NCBI RefSeq assembly: GCF_902804475.1
Contig: NZ_CADCSU010000078.1
Span: forward strand, 1 to 64,000
DNA: 64,000 nt
DNA from: Flavobacterium bizetiae
Lineage (GTDB): Bacteria; Bacteroidota; Bacteroidia; Flavobacteriales; Flavobacteriaceae
Direction: 5' to 3'
The notes beneath the pieces were generated by a model, which worked only from the letters and a program-made list of their open reading frames with translations, made no database searches and was not told the DNA's origin. The stretch's first letter is position 1. The number at the start of each line of letters is the position of its first letter. This document shows, one piece after another, positions 17,601 through 25,427 of this stretch. The position numbers were made by a program, and so were the translations under genes.

Positions 17601-18044
17601 ATCTTCCATATCTACCCAATATCCCATTTTTTCGGTCAAATCATTCCATACGTCAGTATAACGCATTACGGTTTTTTTACACGCTTCGTTATATTCTTCG
17701 ATAGAAATTGTTTTACCAATATCTTCTTTTGTAATTCCAAGTTCTTTCTCAGTACCTAATTCTACAGGTAAACCGTGAGTATCCCAACCGGCTTTTCTTT
17801 TTACCTGAAAACCTTTTTGAGTTTTATATCTGCAAAAAATATCTTTAATCGCACGTGCCATCACGTGGTGAATTCCCGGTAAACCATTTGCTGAAGGCGG
17901 ACCTTCAAAAAATACGAAAGGCTCTGCTCCTTCGCGAGTAGTTACACTCTTTTCAAATATATTTTCTTTCTTCCAAAAATCAAGTACTTCTGACGCTACT
18001 GTTGGCAAGTCAAGTCCTTTGTATTCAGTAAATTTTGTGCTCAT
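14643..18044 (-). CDS. ileS: Isoleucyl-tRNA synthetase
   Basis: A 1133-residue class I synthetase that charges tRNA-Ile with isoleucine. Motifs seen: the HIGH-type sequence GIHHV near residue 57, GWDTHGLPVE after it, the editing (CP1) domain with LAWTTTPWTLPSNTAL, and KMSKSKGNT near residue 683. The WDTHGLPVE form and the long C-terminal region point to the eukaryote-like IleRS type rather than the E. coli type; this is inference. It is followed by the dksA-like gene after 7 bases. Confidence 0.95.
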   Translation of the reverse strand: MSTKFTEYKGLDLPTVASEVLDFWKKENIFEKSVTTREGAEPFVFFEGPPSANGLPGIHHVMARAIKDIFCRYKTQKGFQVKRKAGWDTHGLPVELGTEKELGITKEDIGKTISIEEYNEACKKTVMRYTDVWNDLTEKMGYWVDMEDPYVTYKPKYMESVWWLLKQIYDKGLLYKGYTIQPYSPKAGTGLSSHEVNQPGAYRDVTDTTIVAQFKTLPETLPSFLQGFGDIHILAWTTTPWTLPSNTALTVGPKIDYVLVKTFNQYTFEPINVVLAKNLVGKQFGKGFFASEDDADFDNVKEGDKKLPYKILVEAKGADLVEIRYEQLLPYVLPYQNAENAFRVIAGDFVTTEDGTGVVHTAPTFGADDAKVAKEAKPEVPPMLVLDESGTAVPLVDLQGKFTSHLGELAGKYVKNEYYDAGQAPERSVDVEIAIRLKEENKAFKVEKYVHSYPHSWRTDEPLLYYPLDSWFIKVTDVKDRMFDLNETINWKPKSTGEGRFGNWLKNANDWNLSRSRYWGIPLPIWRTEDKKEEVLIGSVEELYNAIEKSIEAGFQKENPFKGFEIGNMAESNYDLIDLHKNVVDQITLVSASGQPMKRESDLIDVWFDSGAMPYAQWHYPFENKDKIDENKDFPANFIAEGVDQTRGWFYTLHAIGTLVFDKIAYKNVVSNGLVLDKEGIKMSKSKGNTIDPFKTIEEYGPDATRWYMIMNANPWDNLKFDLEGIAEVRRKFFGTLYNTYSFFSLYANIDGFKHEEAEIPLNERPEIDQWIMSELHSLIKFVDECYEDYEPTKAARAISDFVQENLSNWYVRLCRRRFWKGEYAHDKIAAYQTLYTCLLTISKLSAPIAPFFMDKLYRDLTSSTGSEQYSSVHLAKFPEFVENFVNKTLESKMQKAQTISSLVLSLRKKEMIKVRQPLQKVMIPVLDENQRAEILAISELVKAEVNVKEILLLDDDSDILVKQIKPNFKALGPRFGKYMGLISKEIQSFSADQINQLDKKGTLDIVIAGNNVTLSLEDVEITSQDIEGWLVANSNGITVALDITISEELKNEGIARELVNRIQNIRKDSGFEVTDKIKVQIKRNGILEEAILKNIDYIKSETLTDELVFVDSLENGTEIEFDDIKTMILISK

Positions 18045-18152
18045 TTTATCCTTTTCTTAAACGAGGTGCGAAAGTAAGGAATTTTGGATTATTGACCGCC
18101 ACTTTCTTGAAATTTCACAAACTTTTGTTGAGATTATAGATACAAAAACAAA

Positions 18153-18220
18153 AGAATTGATTAGTTTCCGGTTCTGAACTCAAAAAATCGAGTCGAAAAA
18201 ACCAGAAACCAATCAATTCT
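18153..18220 (-). terminator. Large hairpin after the 639-residue secreted protein gene
   Basis: AGAATTGATTAGTTTCCGG (from 18153) and a near-exact reverse complement ending at 18220 form a long stem, with a second small stem (GACTC/GAGTT) inside the loop. T-rich DNA follows on the reverse strand. It probably terminates the gene ending at 18249. Confidence 0.65.
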
Positions 18221-18248
18221 AATACTACTTCTTTAATAAAGTAAAAGA

Positions 18249-20168
18249 CTATTTAAATCCTCCGAAATAAACTTCTTTCATAAAAATTCTATTACCAAAT
18301 ACAGGATTTATTTCTACTTTTTCACGGATTTCCTGATAAAGGGTTTCTCCATTAAAATCTTCGATTTCGTAATTAATCTTATGCGGAATTTTTCCGGAAT
18401 TTAATGTCGCAACAGGTCGATAATCTCCAAAAAGTTTTCTTTCGAAAAAGCTTTTATTTCCGTTATCAAATTCTGTTTTCTCCGTCGAAACTATATTATA
18501 ATTTTCTTTATCAATAAAAACATGATAATCTGTTTTAGGAATTGTTCTGTTACCTGAACTCAACGTTTTTTCAAAATAATTTAAATGATAACACAATCTG
18601 CCTTCATACATTTCATCTGGCAAAAGCTCAAAATTATTCCATAAATCAAGCTTTAAATCGGTTAGAAAATTGATTAAGTCGACATTTTTAGACAAATTGC
18701 TATAATCGTACGAAGTGAGTTTTGCCCATTTTGCATTTACACCACTTTCGCGATCGTCATGACTCCAAGCTTCGGCTCCGTTCACAATTTCATAATAGCT
18801 TTCCGGCATTTTCTTTCTAAGAAGATAATTGGTATTTGTTGCCCATTTTTCTTCTGTTTGAGGTATCTTATTCCCTTCTATAGAAAGTTTAGAAAACAAA
18901 TGTGTTTTTTCGACTTTCTTCAAAGCCTGACTTCCTCCTAAGTTATCTATTACTTTAGCAAGCAAATTTGCATTAAGCTGATAAGGTATAGAATCAAGCA
19001 TATTGTATCGTTGCATTTTTGATTTTTCTAAATGCGCTTCACGATTCGATTTCTCTACTTCCCATTCAGCATCTTGAAGTTGTATTTTTTCAAAAAAAGC
19101 CAATCTCTTTTCTTCTTTTTCTTCGGCAATTTTAAGTCCCAGCTTTTTAAGCTCAGCAAAACGATTGGTATGGCTTCTTATTTTTTTCTCAACAAAATTC
19201 CCTCTATTTACCCTATCTATAATTGATGATCCTCGAGAATCCAGTTTATCGTTTTCGATAAGCAAATTAGCATATAGCAATGCTTTTTCTTTATTTTCGA
19301 GCAGTAAATATGTTTCGGCTAAATTATTTGTAACAATAAATCGGATATATTCGTTAGCAGGCGAAAGCGGATATTTAACCAACAAACTTTCCAGATATTG
19401 CAAATGCGGCGCCAGCAACTTCTCATCTAACCCTTTTTCTAGAGTTACTTTCTCCATCTGAGCAGTAATTTCTTTTTCAAAAGCCAACATTTGATTGTAT
19501 TCTGAATGTCCTTTTGAGGTTACGAATTCAAACCTTTCTTTTGATTCGCCCGTTGAATATCCAAATTTATAATTTAAAAAGTCCTGGATTCTGATAGCTG
19601 TTTTGAAAATAACATTATCAAACCCAAGTCCCACATCGCTGTAATCTGAATCTTTTACTGCTGCTCTTACTTTCTTATCCTGATCTGAAGCTGCAAGTTT
19701 CATCGCTCCTAAACTATTCCCTACAGTTATTGAATAGGATTCTGAACCTCCAAAATCCTTAGTCAGTATTATTTTATCACCATACTTAACATCTAGTTTT
19801 ACATTCGTGATGTAATTAGAATGTGTACCATAAGTCCATTTATTTTCTTTCTTATTAAAAGTACTATCTACTTGCGTATCTGTATACCTGGGCAAGGCAA
19901 AAGTCAAGTAAATTTTAAGCTTCCCGTTTTCCGGATCTTTTATATATCCTTTAATCTCAAAAAAGTGCTTTTTTAAATTCGATTCTTCTTCCTGCAAAGA
20001 TTTATCCATTTGATAAAAAGTGGTCTGTGTCAGCACGTTGTCGAGAATAGGAAATTCTGAATATTGAATAACCGGAATATAAAATTTCTTTTTCTTCGAA
20101 CTTATTTTTTCTTGTGCCTGAATTGAACCAATTACAAGCAAAGCAATTAAGAGTAATGTTTTTTTCAT
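18249..20168 (-). CDS. Secreted protein of unknown function
   Basis: A 639-residue protein starting MKKTLLLIALLVIGSIQAQ, a clear signal peptide. The middle is helical and charged (about residues 225-420) and could be coiled coil; the C-terminal 230 residues, from VIDNLGGSQALKKVEKTH, resemble lipoprotein-carrier-like beta proteins that report on a sugar-like or lipid substrate, but I cannot name the family. The ATG at 20168 is chosen over the ATG at 20243 because the signal peptide begins there and a terminator-like hairpin lies between. It overlaps the previous gene's frame by 167 bases. Confidence 0.75.
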   Translation of the reverse strand: MKKTLLLIALLVIGSIQAQEKISSKKKKFYIPVIQYSEFPILDNVLTQTTFYQMDKSLQEEESNLKKHFFEIKGYIKDPENGKLKIYLTFALPRYTDTQVDSTFNKKENKWTYGTHSNYITNVKLDVKYGDKIILTKDFGGSESYSITVGNSLGAMKLAASDQDKKVRAAVKDSDYSDVGLGFDNVIFKTAIRIQDFLNYKFGYSTGESKERFEFVTSKGHSEYNQMLAFEKEITAQMEKVTLEKGLDEKLLAPHLQYLESLLVKYPLSPANEYIRFIVTNNLAETYLLLENKEKALLYANLLIENDKLDSRGSSIIDRVNRGNFVEKKIRSHTNRFAELKKLGLKIAEEKEEKRLAFFEKIQLQDAEWEVEKSNREAHLEKSKMQRYNMLDSIPYQLNANLLAKVIDNLGGSQALKKVEKTHLFSKLSIEGNKIPQTEEKWATNTNYLLRKKMPESYYEIVNGAEAWSHDDRESGVNAKWAKLTSYDYSNLSKNVDLINFLTDLKLDLWNNFELLPDEMYEGRLCYHLNYFEKTLSSGNRTIPKTDYHVFIDKENYNIVSTEKTEFDNGNKSFFERKLFGDYRPVATLNSGKIPHKINYEIEDFNGETLYQEIREKVEINPVFGNRIFMKEVYFGGFK

Positions 20169-22092
20169 AGGCAAAAAAAAAGCCACCAGAAATAAATTCT
20201 GATGGCTTTGGGTTTTTAATTTGAATAGATTTATCAGACACATAAAAAATATTTTGTGTCGCAGGATCTACTTCATAAACTGGTTTATTGTTGTTGAAAA
20301 TGATTTTATCAACCTCAACTCCATCAACTTTACTCACTTTTACAAGAATTTTTTCTCCAGAATCTGCTTTTGCAAAAATATAAGAGAAGTCTCTGTTTTG
20401 TTTCATTGCATTAAAACGAGAGTTAAATTTAGCTGCTACAATACCAAGAGCTACTGACCCTGCTGCATAAGCTTTTGCCTGATCCTTATTTGTCTGATCT
20501 CCTTTTGCAACTGCGGTTCTCATGTTACCGTCAGAATCACGATATGTCATAGTGATATCAGCACCTTTTACTGAACTTACTGCAGAACCAACTCCTAAAC
20601 CAATACTTCCAGCAATTGCAGCACTTTTTAGAAGACGTCTTGTTCCTTCTCCAGGCTGTGAATAAGTAAGGTGATATTTAACTGTACCATCCATGTTAAC
20701 TCCCATTACTTCAAGCGGTCCTGAAAGCACAACTCCCCAAGGAAATAATTCGATACTGTTCAATTCTTTCTCTTTTTTGATATTTACTTTAGCAAATGGC
20801 TCTGGCTTGTCGCTAATGCTTGGATCAAATTTGTACAATTTCTCGTCATTATATACTAAGTAAGAGTTTGTAGCTTCGTCGTAAGTTGGTAAAACCGGAC
20901 GATCTTTTTCAAACTTAATATTACGTTTCCAAAGTTTAACTCCTGTTTTGTAATCAACCATGTTTCCATAAGTTCCTGTAAGGTACATTACTTTTTCACC
21001 CACTTTTCCTAAATAGTAAATTGGATCTTCTTTATCATCAGAAATTTCAATGAATTTTTTCCAAACCTTTTCTCCGTCTTTGTTAATAAGCATCATTTCA
21101 TTTTCTGCAACATATAAGAAATCCTGATCGATTGGAATTACTCTTTTCAAACCATCTCCACGAGCATCTTTTTTCCAGATTTTTTCTCCTGTATTTAGGT
21201 CAAAAAAGTTAAAACCACTATAATGAGCAATTAATAATTTTGTTCCCCAATCTTCTAAGTAAACAACACGTTTTGTTTTAATAGATTCTTTCCAGATACT
21301 TTTTCCGTTTTCTGTATTCAAAACATTCAAATATTCTTTAGCTGCAAATAAACCTTTACTGTTTACAACTACAATATTTTTATCATTTTGAGTTAAAAAG
21401 AATCTTGAATAATCTTCTTCAGCTTTCCAGTTTAATTTTCCTGAATTTCTGTCGAATGAATATAGTTTTCCGTACAATAAATAATAAATTACTGATCCGT
21501 GTACCGTAGCTTTATTTGTATTTGAAGATTCTTTTAATGAGAAACTGAATAATGATTTTGCTTTATCTACAGTAGTATTCCATTTTAATTCTCCTGTTTT
21601 CATGTCTAATAAAGCAATTGCCATATCACCGTCTTTTTTCAGCGTAAGCAAATACTCATCTGTTTCAGGAATAAAATCTGACTGCATTACCCAGAAAGAT
21701 TCTTTTGAAGAATTGTAAACTACTTTACCACTATCTGTATTGATGATAATATATTTACTATTGATGTAAGCCTCTACATAAGGGCTTCCAGGAACGCTTG
21801 ATAAATCACTTTTTTCTTTAAAAAGTTTTCCAAAATCAGGATCAGTCAGGATATCACCTGCCGAAGTTGATCCAAAATCATCTTTTGTTAATGTCCAAAC
21901 AATTTTTTTAGTCTCAGGATCTAAACCTTTTACAGTTCCTCCTTCTTTAAAAACAACAATTCCTGTTATTTCATTTTGAACCATGTCTTTTACACTGTTC
22001 TCTGTGGTAATAATTTCGTCGTATTTTCTTTGAGCAGTTGCCGAAAAAGCAACTAAACAAACCAAAATAATCGAAAAAGTAATTTTCTTCAT
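20002..22092 (-). CDS. Secreted PQQ-type beta-propeller protein, 3' end abnormal
   Basis: A frame of 696 residues with a signal peptide (IILVCLVAFSATAQ) and repeated propeller blades (GTVKGLDPETKKIVWTL, LLDMKTGELKWNT, SFDRNSGKLNWKA, NTENGKSIWKES, DLNTGEKIWKK), typical of PQQ-like or BamB-like repeats. A glycine-rich segment AAIAGSIGLGVGSAV lies near residue 490. The last 60 or so residues, after SDKSIQIKNPK, are encoded across a terminator hairpin and then 167 bases into the next gene in another frame. They have no propeller character, so the native stop was probably near 20208 and has been lost. Confidence 0.75.
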   Translation of the reverse strand: MKKITFSIILVCLVAFSATAQRKYDEIITTENSVKDMVQNEITGIVVFKEGGTVKGLDPETKKIVWTLTKDDFGSTSAGDILTDPDFGKLFKEKSDLSSVPGSPYVEAYINSKYIIINTDSGKVVYNSSKESFWVMQSDFIPETDEYLLTLKKDGDMAIALLDMKTGELKWNTTVDKAKSLFSFSLKESSNTNKATVHGSVIYYLLYGKLYSFDRNSGKLNWKAEEDYSRFFLTQNDKNIVVVNSKGLFAAKEYLNVLNTENGKSIWKESIKTKRVVYLEDWGTKLLIAHYSGFNFFDLNTGEKIWKKDARGDGLKRVIPIDQDFLYVAENEMMLINKDGEKVWKKFIEISDDKEDPIYYLGKVGEKVMYLTGTYGNMVDYKTGVKLWKRNIKFEKDRPVLPTYDEATNSYLVYNDEKLYKFDPSISDKPEPFAKVNIKKEKELNSIELFPWGVVLSGPLEVMGVNMDGTVKYHLTYSQPGEGTRRLLKSAAIAGSIGLGVGSAVSSVKGADITMTYRDSDGNMRTAVAKGDQTNKDQAKAYAAGSVALGIVAAKFNSRFNAMKQNRDFSYIFAKADSGEKILVKVSKVDGVEVDKIIFNNNKPVYEVDPATQNIFYVSDKSIQIKNPKPSEFISGGFFFAYEKNITLNCFACNWFNSGTRKNKFEEKEILYSGYSIFRISYSRQRADTDHFLSNG
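20172..20208 (-). terminator. Terminator-like hairpin inside the end of the propeller frame
   Basis: On the reverse strand AAGCCATCAGAA and TTCTGGTGGCTT pair (one wobble) around a short loop and are followed by nine T in all. It lies just before the ATG at 20168. Confidence 0.75.
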
Positions 22093-22199
22093 AATAGCTT
22101 TTTTTCGTTAAAAAAAATTAATAATTATACTGGGGTTTTTGGTAATGAATTCACTTATTAAAATAATAATTAAGATAATTTTAATAAAAATTCACTGCG

Positions 22200-22207
22200 C
22201 AAATATA
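22200..22207 (-). promoter_or_regulatory. -7 promoter box of the propeller gene
   Basis: The reverse strand reads TATATTTG, a full TAnnTTTG match, about 108 bases before the ATG at 22092. The leader would be long and AT-rich. Confidence 0.45.
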
Positions 22208-22224
22208 TAAAAATAGCATTCAGT

Positions 22225-22938
22225 TTAAGAAAAAATTTCTTTCAGAATATCAAGTGATTTTGGCTTTTTAAAACCGTCTAAATGGAAGCTGTAATAATCG
22301 ATCAGAATCTTCAATAAAACCTGTCTTTCAATGACATGAAAAACTTTTTGAGTATTATCAAACTTTAGATCAATTAGTTTTTTAAAGAGGTTGGTTTCAT
22401 GTTCTGTAAGAGCGCTCATACCATGAAAAGGAGTAAACACACCATCGTTCATTTCGAAGTAGGGCAAATCGATATCTGACACATCAGGATAAAAACCTAA
22501 ATACTTTGTAATTTCTAAAAGTAAAATCAAGTGAAAATTAGAAATTTCGTCATGATGATCGAGCCAAGTTAAGGCGGTTTCTAAAAACAAAAAAAGCGAT
22601 TCGTTTTTTTCTTCTTCCTGAATAGAATAATGCAGCATCTCAGACAAAAACATGACCATAGTGCTTTTTATGATATCTGTATGAATGCTCTGAAAAGGAA
22701 CTGCGCTTTTTATTTCTTTAAAATTTTCTAAAGTCCCTTTGTTTTTATGCACCGCTTCGATCTCAAGAATCGACAAAGGCTGAAAGTAAGCAATCTTTTG
22801 ACTGGCTTTTCGACTCGAAAAAGCATCGCGCACAAAATAAGACTTCAGGCCGTTTGAAAGCGTAAAGCATTTTACGATCAGACTTTTTTCCTGAAATTTT
22901 AATGATGAGATTACTATGGCTTTGGTTTTGACCAGCAA
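22225..22938 (-). CDS. recO: DNA repair protein RecO
   Basis: A 237-residue protein with the RecO outline: an N-terminal OB fold starting MLVKTKAIVISSLKFQEKSLIVKCFT, then a helical domain (MVMFLSEMLHYSIQEEE, LGFYPDVSDIDLPYFEMNDGVF). RecO works with RecF and RecR to load RecA on single-stranded DNA. The zinc-finger cysteines of some RecO proteins are absent, as in other flavobacterial versions. It lies downstream of porZ on the same strand across a 75-base repeat-rich gap. Confidence 0.9.
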   Translation of the reverse strand: MLVKTKAIVISSLKFQEKSLIVKCFTLSNGLKSYFVRDAFSSRKASQKIAYFQPLSILEIEAVHKNKGTLENFKEIKSAVPFQSIHTDIIKSTMVMFLSEMLHYSIQEEEKNESLFLFLETALTWLDHHDEISNFHLILLLEITKYLGFYPDVSDIDLPYFEMNDGVFTPFHGMSALTEHETNLFKKLIDLKFDNTQKVFHVIERQVLLKILIDYYSFHLDGFKKPKSLDILKEIFS

Positions 22939-22940
22939 AA

Positions 22941-23010
22941 TTAGATTGTTAGATTGTTAGACTTCTTAGATTTTAGATTTTAGAAAACTGAGACTGAGAC
23001 TAAGACTAAA
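22941..23010. repeat. Intergenic low-complexity repeat between porZ and recO
   Basis: The gap contains tandem TTAGATTG units, the phrase TTAGACTTCTTAGATTTTAG and then CTGAGACTGAGACTAAGACT. Close relatives of the first phrase occur at 32111-32128 and 36672-36692, and of the last at 39447-39505. Confidence 0.6.
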
Positions 23011-23013
23011 AAA

Positions 23014-25296
23014 CTACCTTATTATCATTACTTTTTTAACTTTAGTTTCTCCGCCATCTTGTGCCGAGATAAAAATCATATATACTCCGGAAGCAACTTT
23101 ATAGCGTCCGAAAGCGGTGGTATCCCATTCTATCGTTCCTCCTGTCGAAGTGGTTTCGTATACTAAATTACCTTCGATGTCGGTGATTTTTATATTGGCT
23201 TTATCAATTAATCCTGCCACTTTTACTGTTCCTGAATAATTAGGACGAACGGGATTAGGATATACATATGCATTATTTAAATCTTCATTTGCCTCGGTTG
23301 CGATTCCTTTAAAGGAAACCATACCTTTATCTGTCGCAAAAAAGACCTCACCGGTTGCGCTATTAATTTTAATATCATTAATTACATTACTTGGCAAAGG
23401 CGAATTATTAATGGTAAAATGATATTTAGTTTCCTGACCGTTTGGCGATACCATAAAAACTCCAGAATCTCCGGTTCCAATCCATTTATCATTAGCACCA
23501 TCTACAACAATCACATTTATAAATTGCTCATATAATAATTCCTGCGCCAGATTATCATCCATAATAATAATTGGGTTTGCTTTTAACTGACTTTCGGTTT
23601 GAAAACTCCCAACATTCGACAAAACCCTTAATCCTTTTATGGTACCAATCCATAACTGGTTTTTAGTATCAACCGCAATAGACCGAACATCGCCGGTTGG
23701 CAAGTTTCCGACATCTACACCAAAATTCATTTTTTTGAATGTATTGGTACTTTCGTTAAAACCAATTACGCCTTCTCTATTCGTGGCTATCCACTTTGTA
23801 TTATTTTTATCAATAACAATATTAGCATAACTGGCAAGTTCAGCATTGTCAAGAATGGTTGCTGTAGAATAACTTTGCCATTGTCCGTTGGTTTTTAAAA
23901 CCTTTAATCCATTTTTAATCCTGCTATTGGTAATCCAAAGGTTTCCTGATTTATCAAAAGCGGTTCCGTTAATACGAACATCGATATAATTAGGCCCTTC
24001 GGTTGTAATACTTTCTAAACCGCTATTTTTTTCATTATATAAAAATGTAGGCACATCCTGCTCAATCTTTAATAAACCTGAGAAAAATGAACTAGCATAA
24101 ACTTGTTTATCATTGTTGGGATTTACAATAATACGAGTCATTGATTTCGCACCAAGAATATCTTCATAAGGCAAATTAACCCATCCCGCACTATCATATT
24201 TACTAATGCCGTAACTGTCTAACGGGTAAGGATTATAAGATGATGTATAATCTCCGTAAACTGTCCAAAGTACATTTGGCGCTACATCGAGCGAGAAAAT
24301 ATTATTTCTTACCGGTCCGGGCGGCGTATTGCTCTCGAAAGTTGAAGCATTTGATAATGTCGACGAAAACAATCCTTTTTCTTTTGTTCCGATGCATAGC
24401 AAATCGCCAATAGCTGTAGCACAAGTAAAACTTAATGTATTGTCTAAAACCTGAGTATTGGCAATCTGACGGTTTAAAACCATTTGATTGGTATAAACAA
24501 AAACGGTATTGGGCGTTGTAACAAATAATTTATGATTTACAGCGCGCATATCTTTAGAAGGTTGCGGAAGCTGCAAAAATCCAATAAATGTATTCGAATT
24601 ATAACGATGAATATATCCGCCGGAATTTATAGCGATAAGTGTTGTATCTAAAGTTTCTACACTTGCCCAATCTCCTGAATTCACCACACTCCACTGATTA
24701 AAATCGATCAGGTTGGCATTGGTACTACTTGCTTTTCTGATTCCGTTTGAAGTCGCTGCATAAATAAATCCGTCGAAATAAGCCGTTTGTCTTATACTGA
24801 TTTCGGCACCATTGTCACCAATAAAATAAGTATCTCCAAACTGTGATGTCGTTAAGTTAAATTGTACAATTCCAAAATCACACGAAACATAAACTAAACC
24901 GTTATGCTCCATAAAATGATTTATTTTTTTAAGGTTTGCTGGTAATTGTTTATTGATAATATCGACGACTTTTAAAATGCTGCCATCTTTTTCATTGATC
25001 ACAATCATCAAACCGTTTTCGTAACCAATTATAGTTTTTTTGAATCCTTCGCTATGATACAGTGCTGAAATTGTCTGACCTGATAGTCCATCAACGGTGG
25101 TAGTTGTTTTGATGGTGTTTGTAGTCGCGTTTTTAGAAAACAATGCATTTTCTGAAGCTGCAAAAACCGCTGTTGGAGCTTCTGAAATATCTTTTATTTC
25201 ATTAAATGAAAAATAACTCTGCCATGACAATTTATTCTGAGCGAAACTAAATTGAAACAACAGCAAAAACAAAACATACAGAAAACTTCTCTTCAT
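23014..25296 (-). CDS. porZ: PorZ-like type IX secretion system protein
   Basis: A 760-residue secreted protein with signal peptide (LFLLLFQFSFAQ), two beta-propellers of the two-component-regulator type (ENALFSKNATTN, GLSGQTISALYHSEG, NLWITNSRIKNGLKV, NKWIATNREGVIGF, QLWIGTIKGLRVL, DKWIGTGDSGVFMV) and a C-terminal type A sorting domain (AYVYPNPVRPN at about 680, ending KKVMIIR). This architecture is that of PorZ, a surface protein of the type IX secretion attachment complex, itself exported by that system. It precedes recO. A -7 box lies at 25318-25325. Confidence 0.85.
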   Translation of the reverse strand: MKRSFLYVLFLLLFQFSFAQNKLSWQSYFSFNEIKDISEAPTAVFAASENALFSKNATTNTIKTTTTVDGLSGQTISALYHSEGFKKTIIGYENGLMIVINEKDGSILKVVDIINKQLPANLKKINHFMEHNGLVYVSCDFGIVQFNLTTSQFGDTYFIGDNGAEISIRQTAYFDGFIYAATSNGIRKASSTNANLIDFNQWSVVNSGDWASVETLDTTLIAINSGGYIHRYNSNTFIGFLQLPQPSKDMRAVNHKLFVTTPNTVFVYTNQMVLNRQIANTQVLDNTLSFTCATAIGDLLCIGTKEKGLFSSTLSNASTFESNTPPGPVRNNIFSLDVAPNVLWTVYGDYTSSYNPYPLDSYGISKYDSAGWVNLPYEDILGAKSMTRIIVNPNNDKQVYASSFFSGLLKIEQDVPTFLYNEKNSGLESITTEGPNYIDVRINGTAFDKSGNLWITNSRIKNGLKVLKTNGQWQSYSTATILDNAELASYANIVIDKNNTKWIATNREGVIGFNESTNTFKKMNFGVDVGNLPTGDVRSIAVDTKNQLWIGTIKGLRVLSNVGSFQTESQLKANPIIIMDDNLAQELLYEQFINVIVVDGANDKWIGTGDSGVFMVSPNGQETKYHFTINNSPLPSNVINDIKINSATGEVFFATDKGMVSFKGIATEANEDLNNAYVYPNPVRPNYSGTVKVAGLIDKANIKITDIEGNLVYETTSTGGTIEWDTTAFGRYKVASGVYMIFISAQDGGETKVKKVMIIR

Positions 25297-25317
25297 TACT
25301 TACGATATTCGGATAGA

Positions 25318-25325
25318 CAAATATA
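25318..25325 (-). promoter_or_regulatory. -7 promoter box of porZ
   Basis: The reverse strand reads TATATTTG, matching TAnnTTTG, 21 bases before the ATG at 25296. Confidence 0.5.
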
Positions 25326-25362
25326 CTACAAACGAAAGTATTTGATTTTTGTTCTTTAGAAA

Positions 25363-25407
25363 TAAAAAATGCCTCCAATCATCTTTTAAAAAGACAAATG
25401 AAGGCAT
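25363..25407 (-). terminator. Terminator of gdhA
   Basis: ATGCCTCCA (25369-25377) pairs with TGAAGGCAT (25399-25407) with one wobble pair, and the reverse strand continues with six T. It lies 20 bases after the gdhA stop. Confidence 0.75.
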
Positions 25408-25427
25408 CTTAACATTGTAATTAAAAC

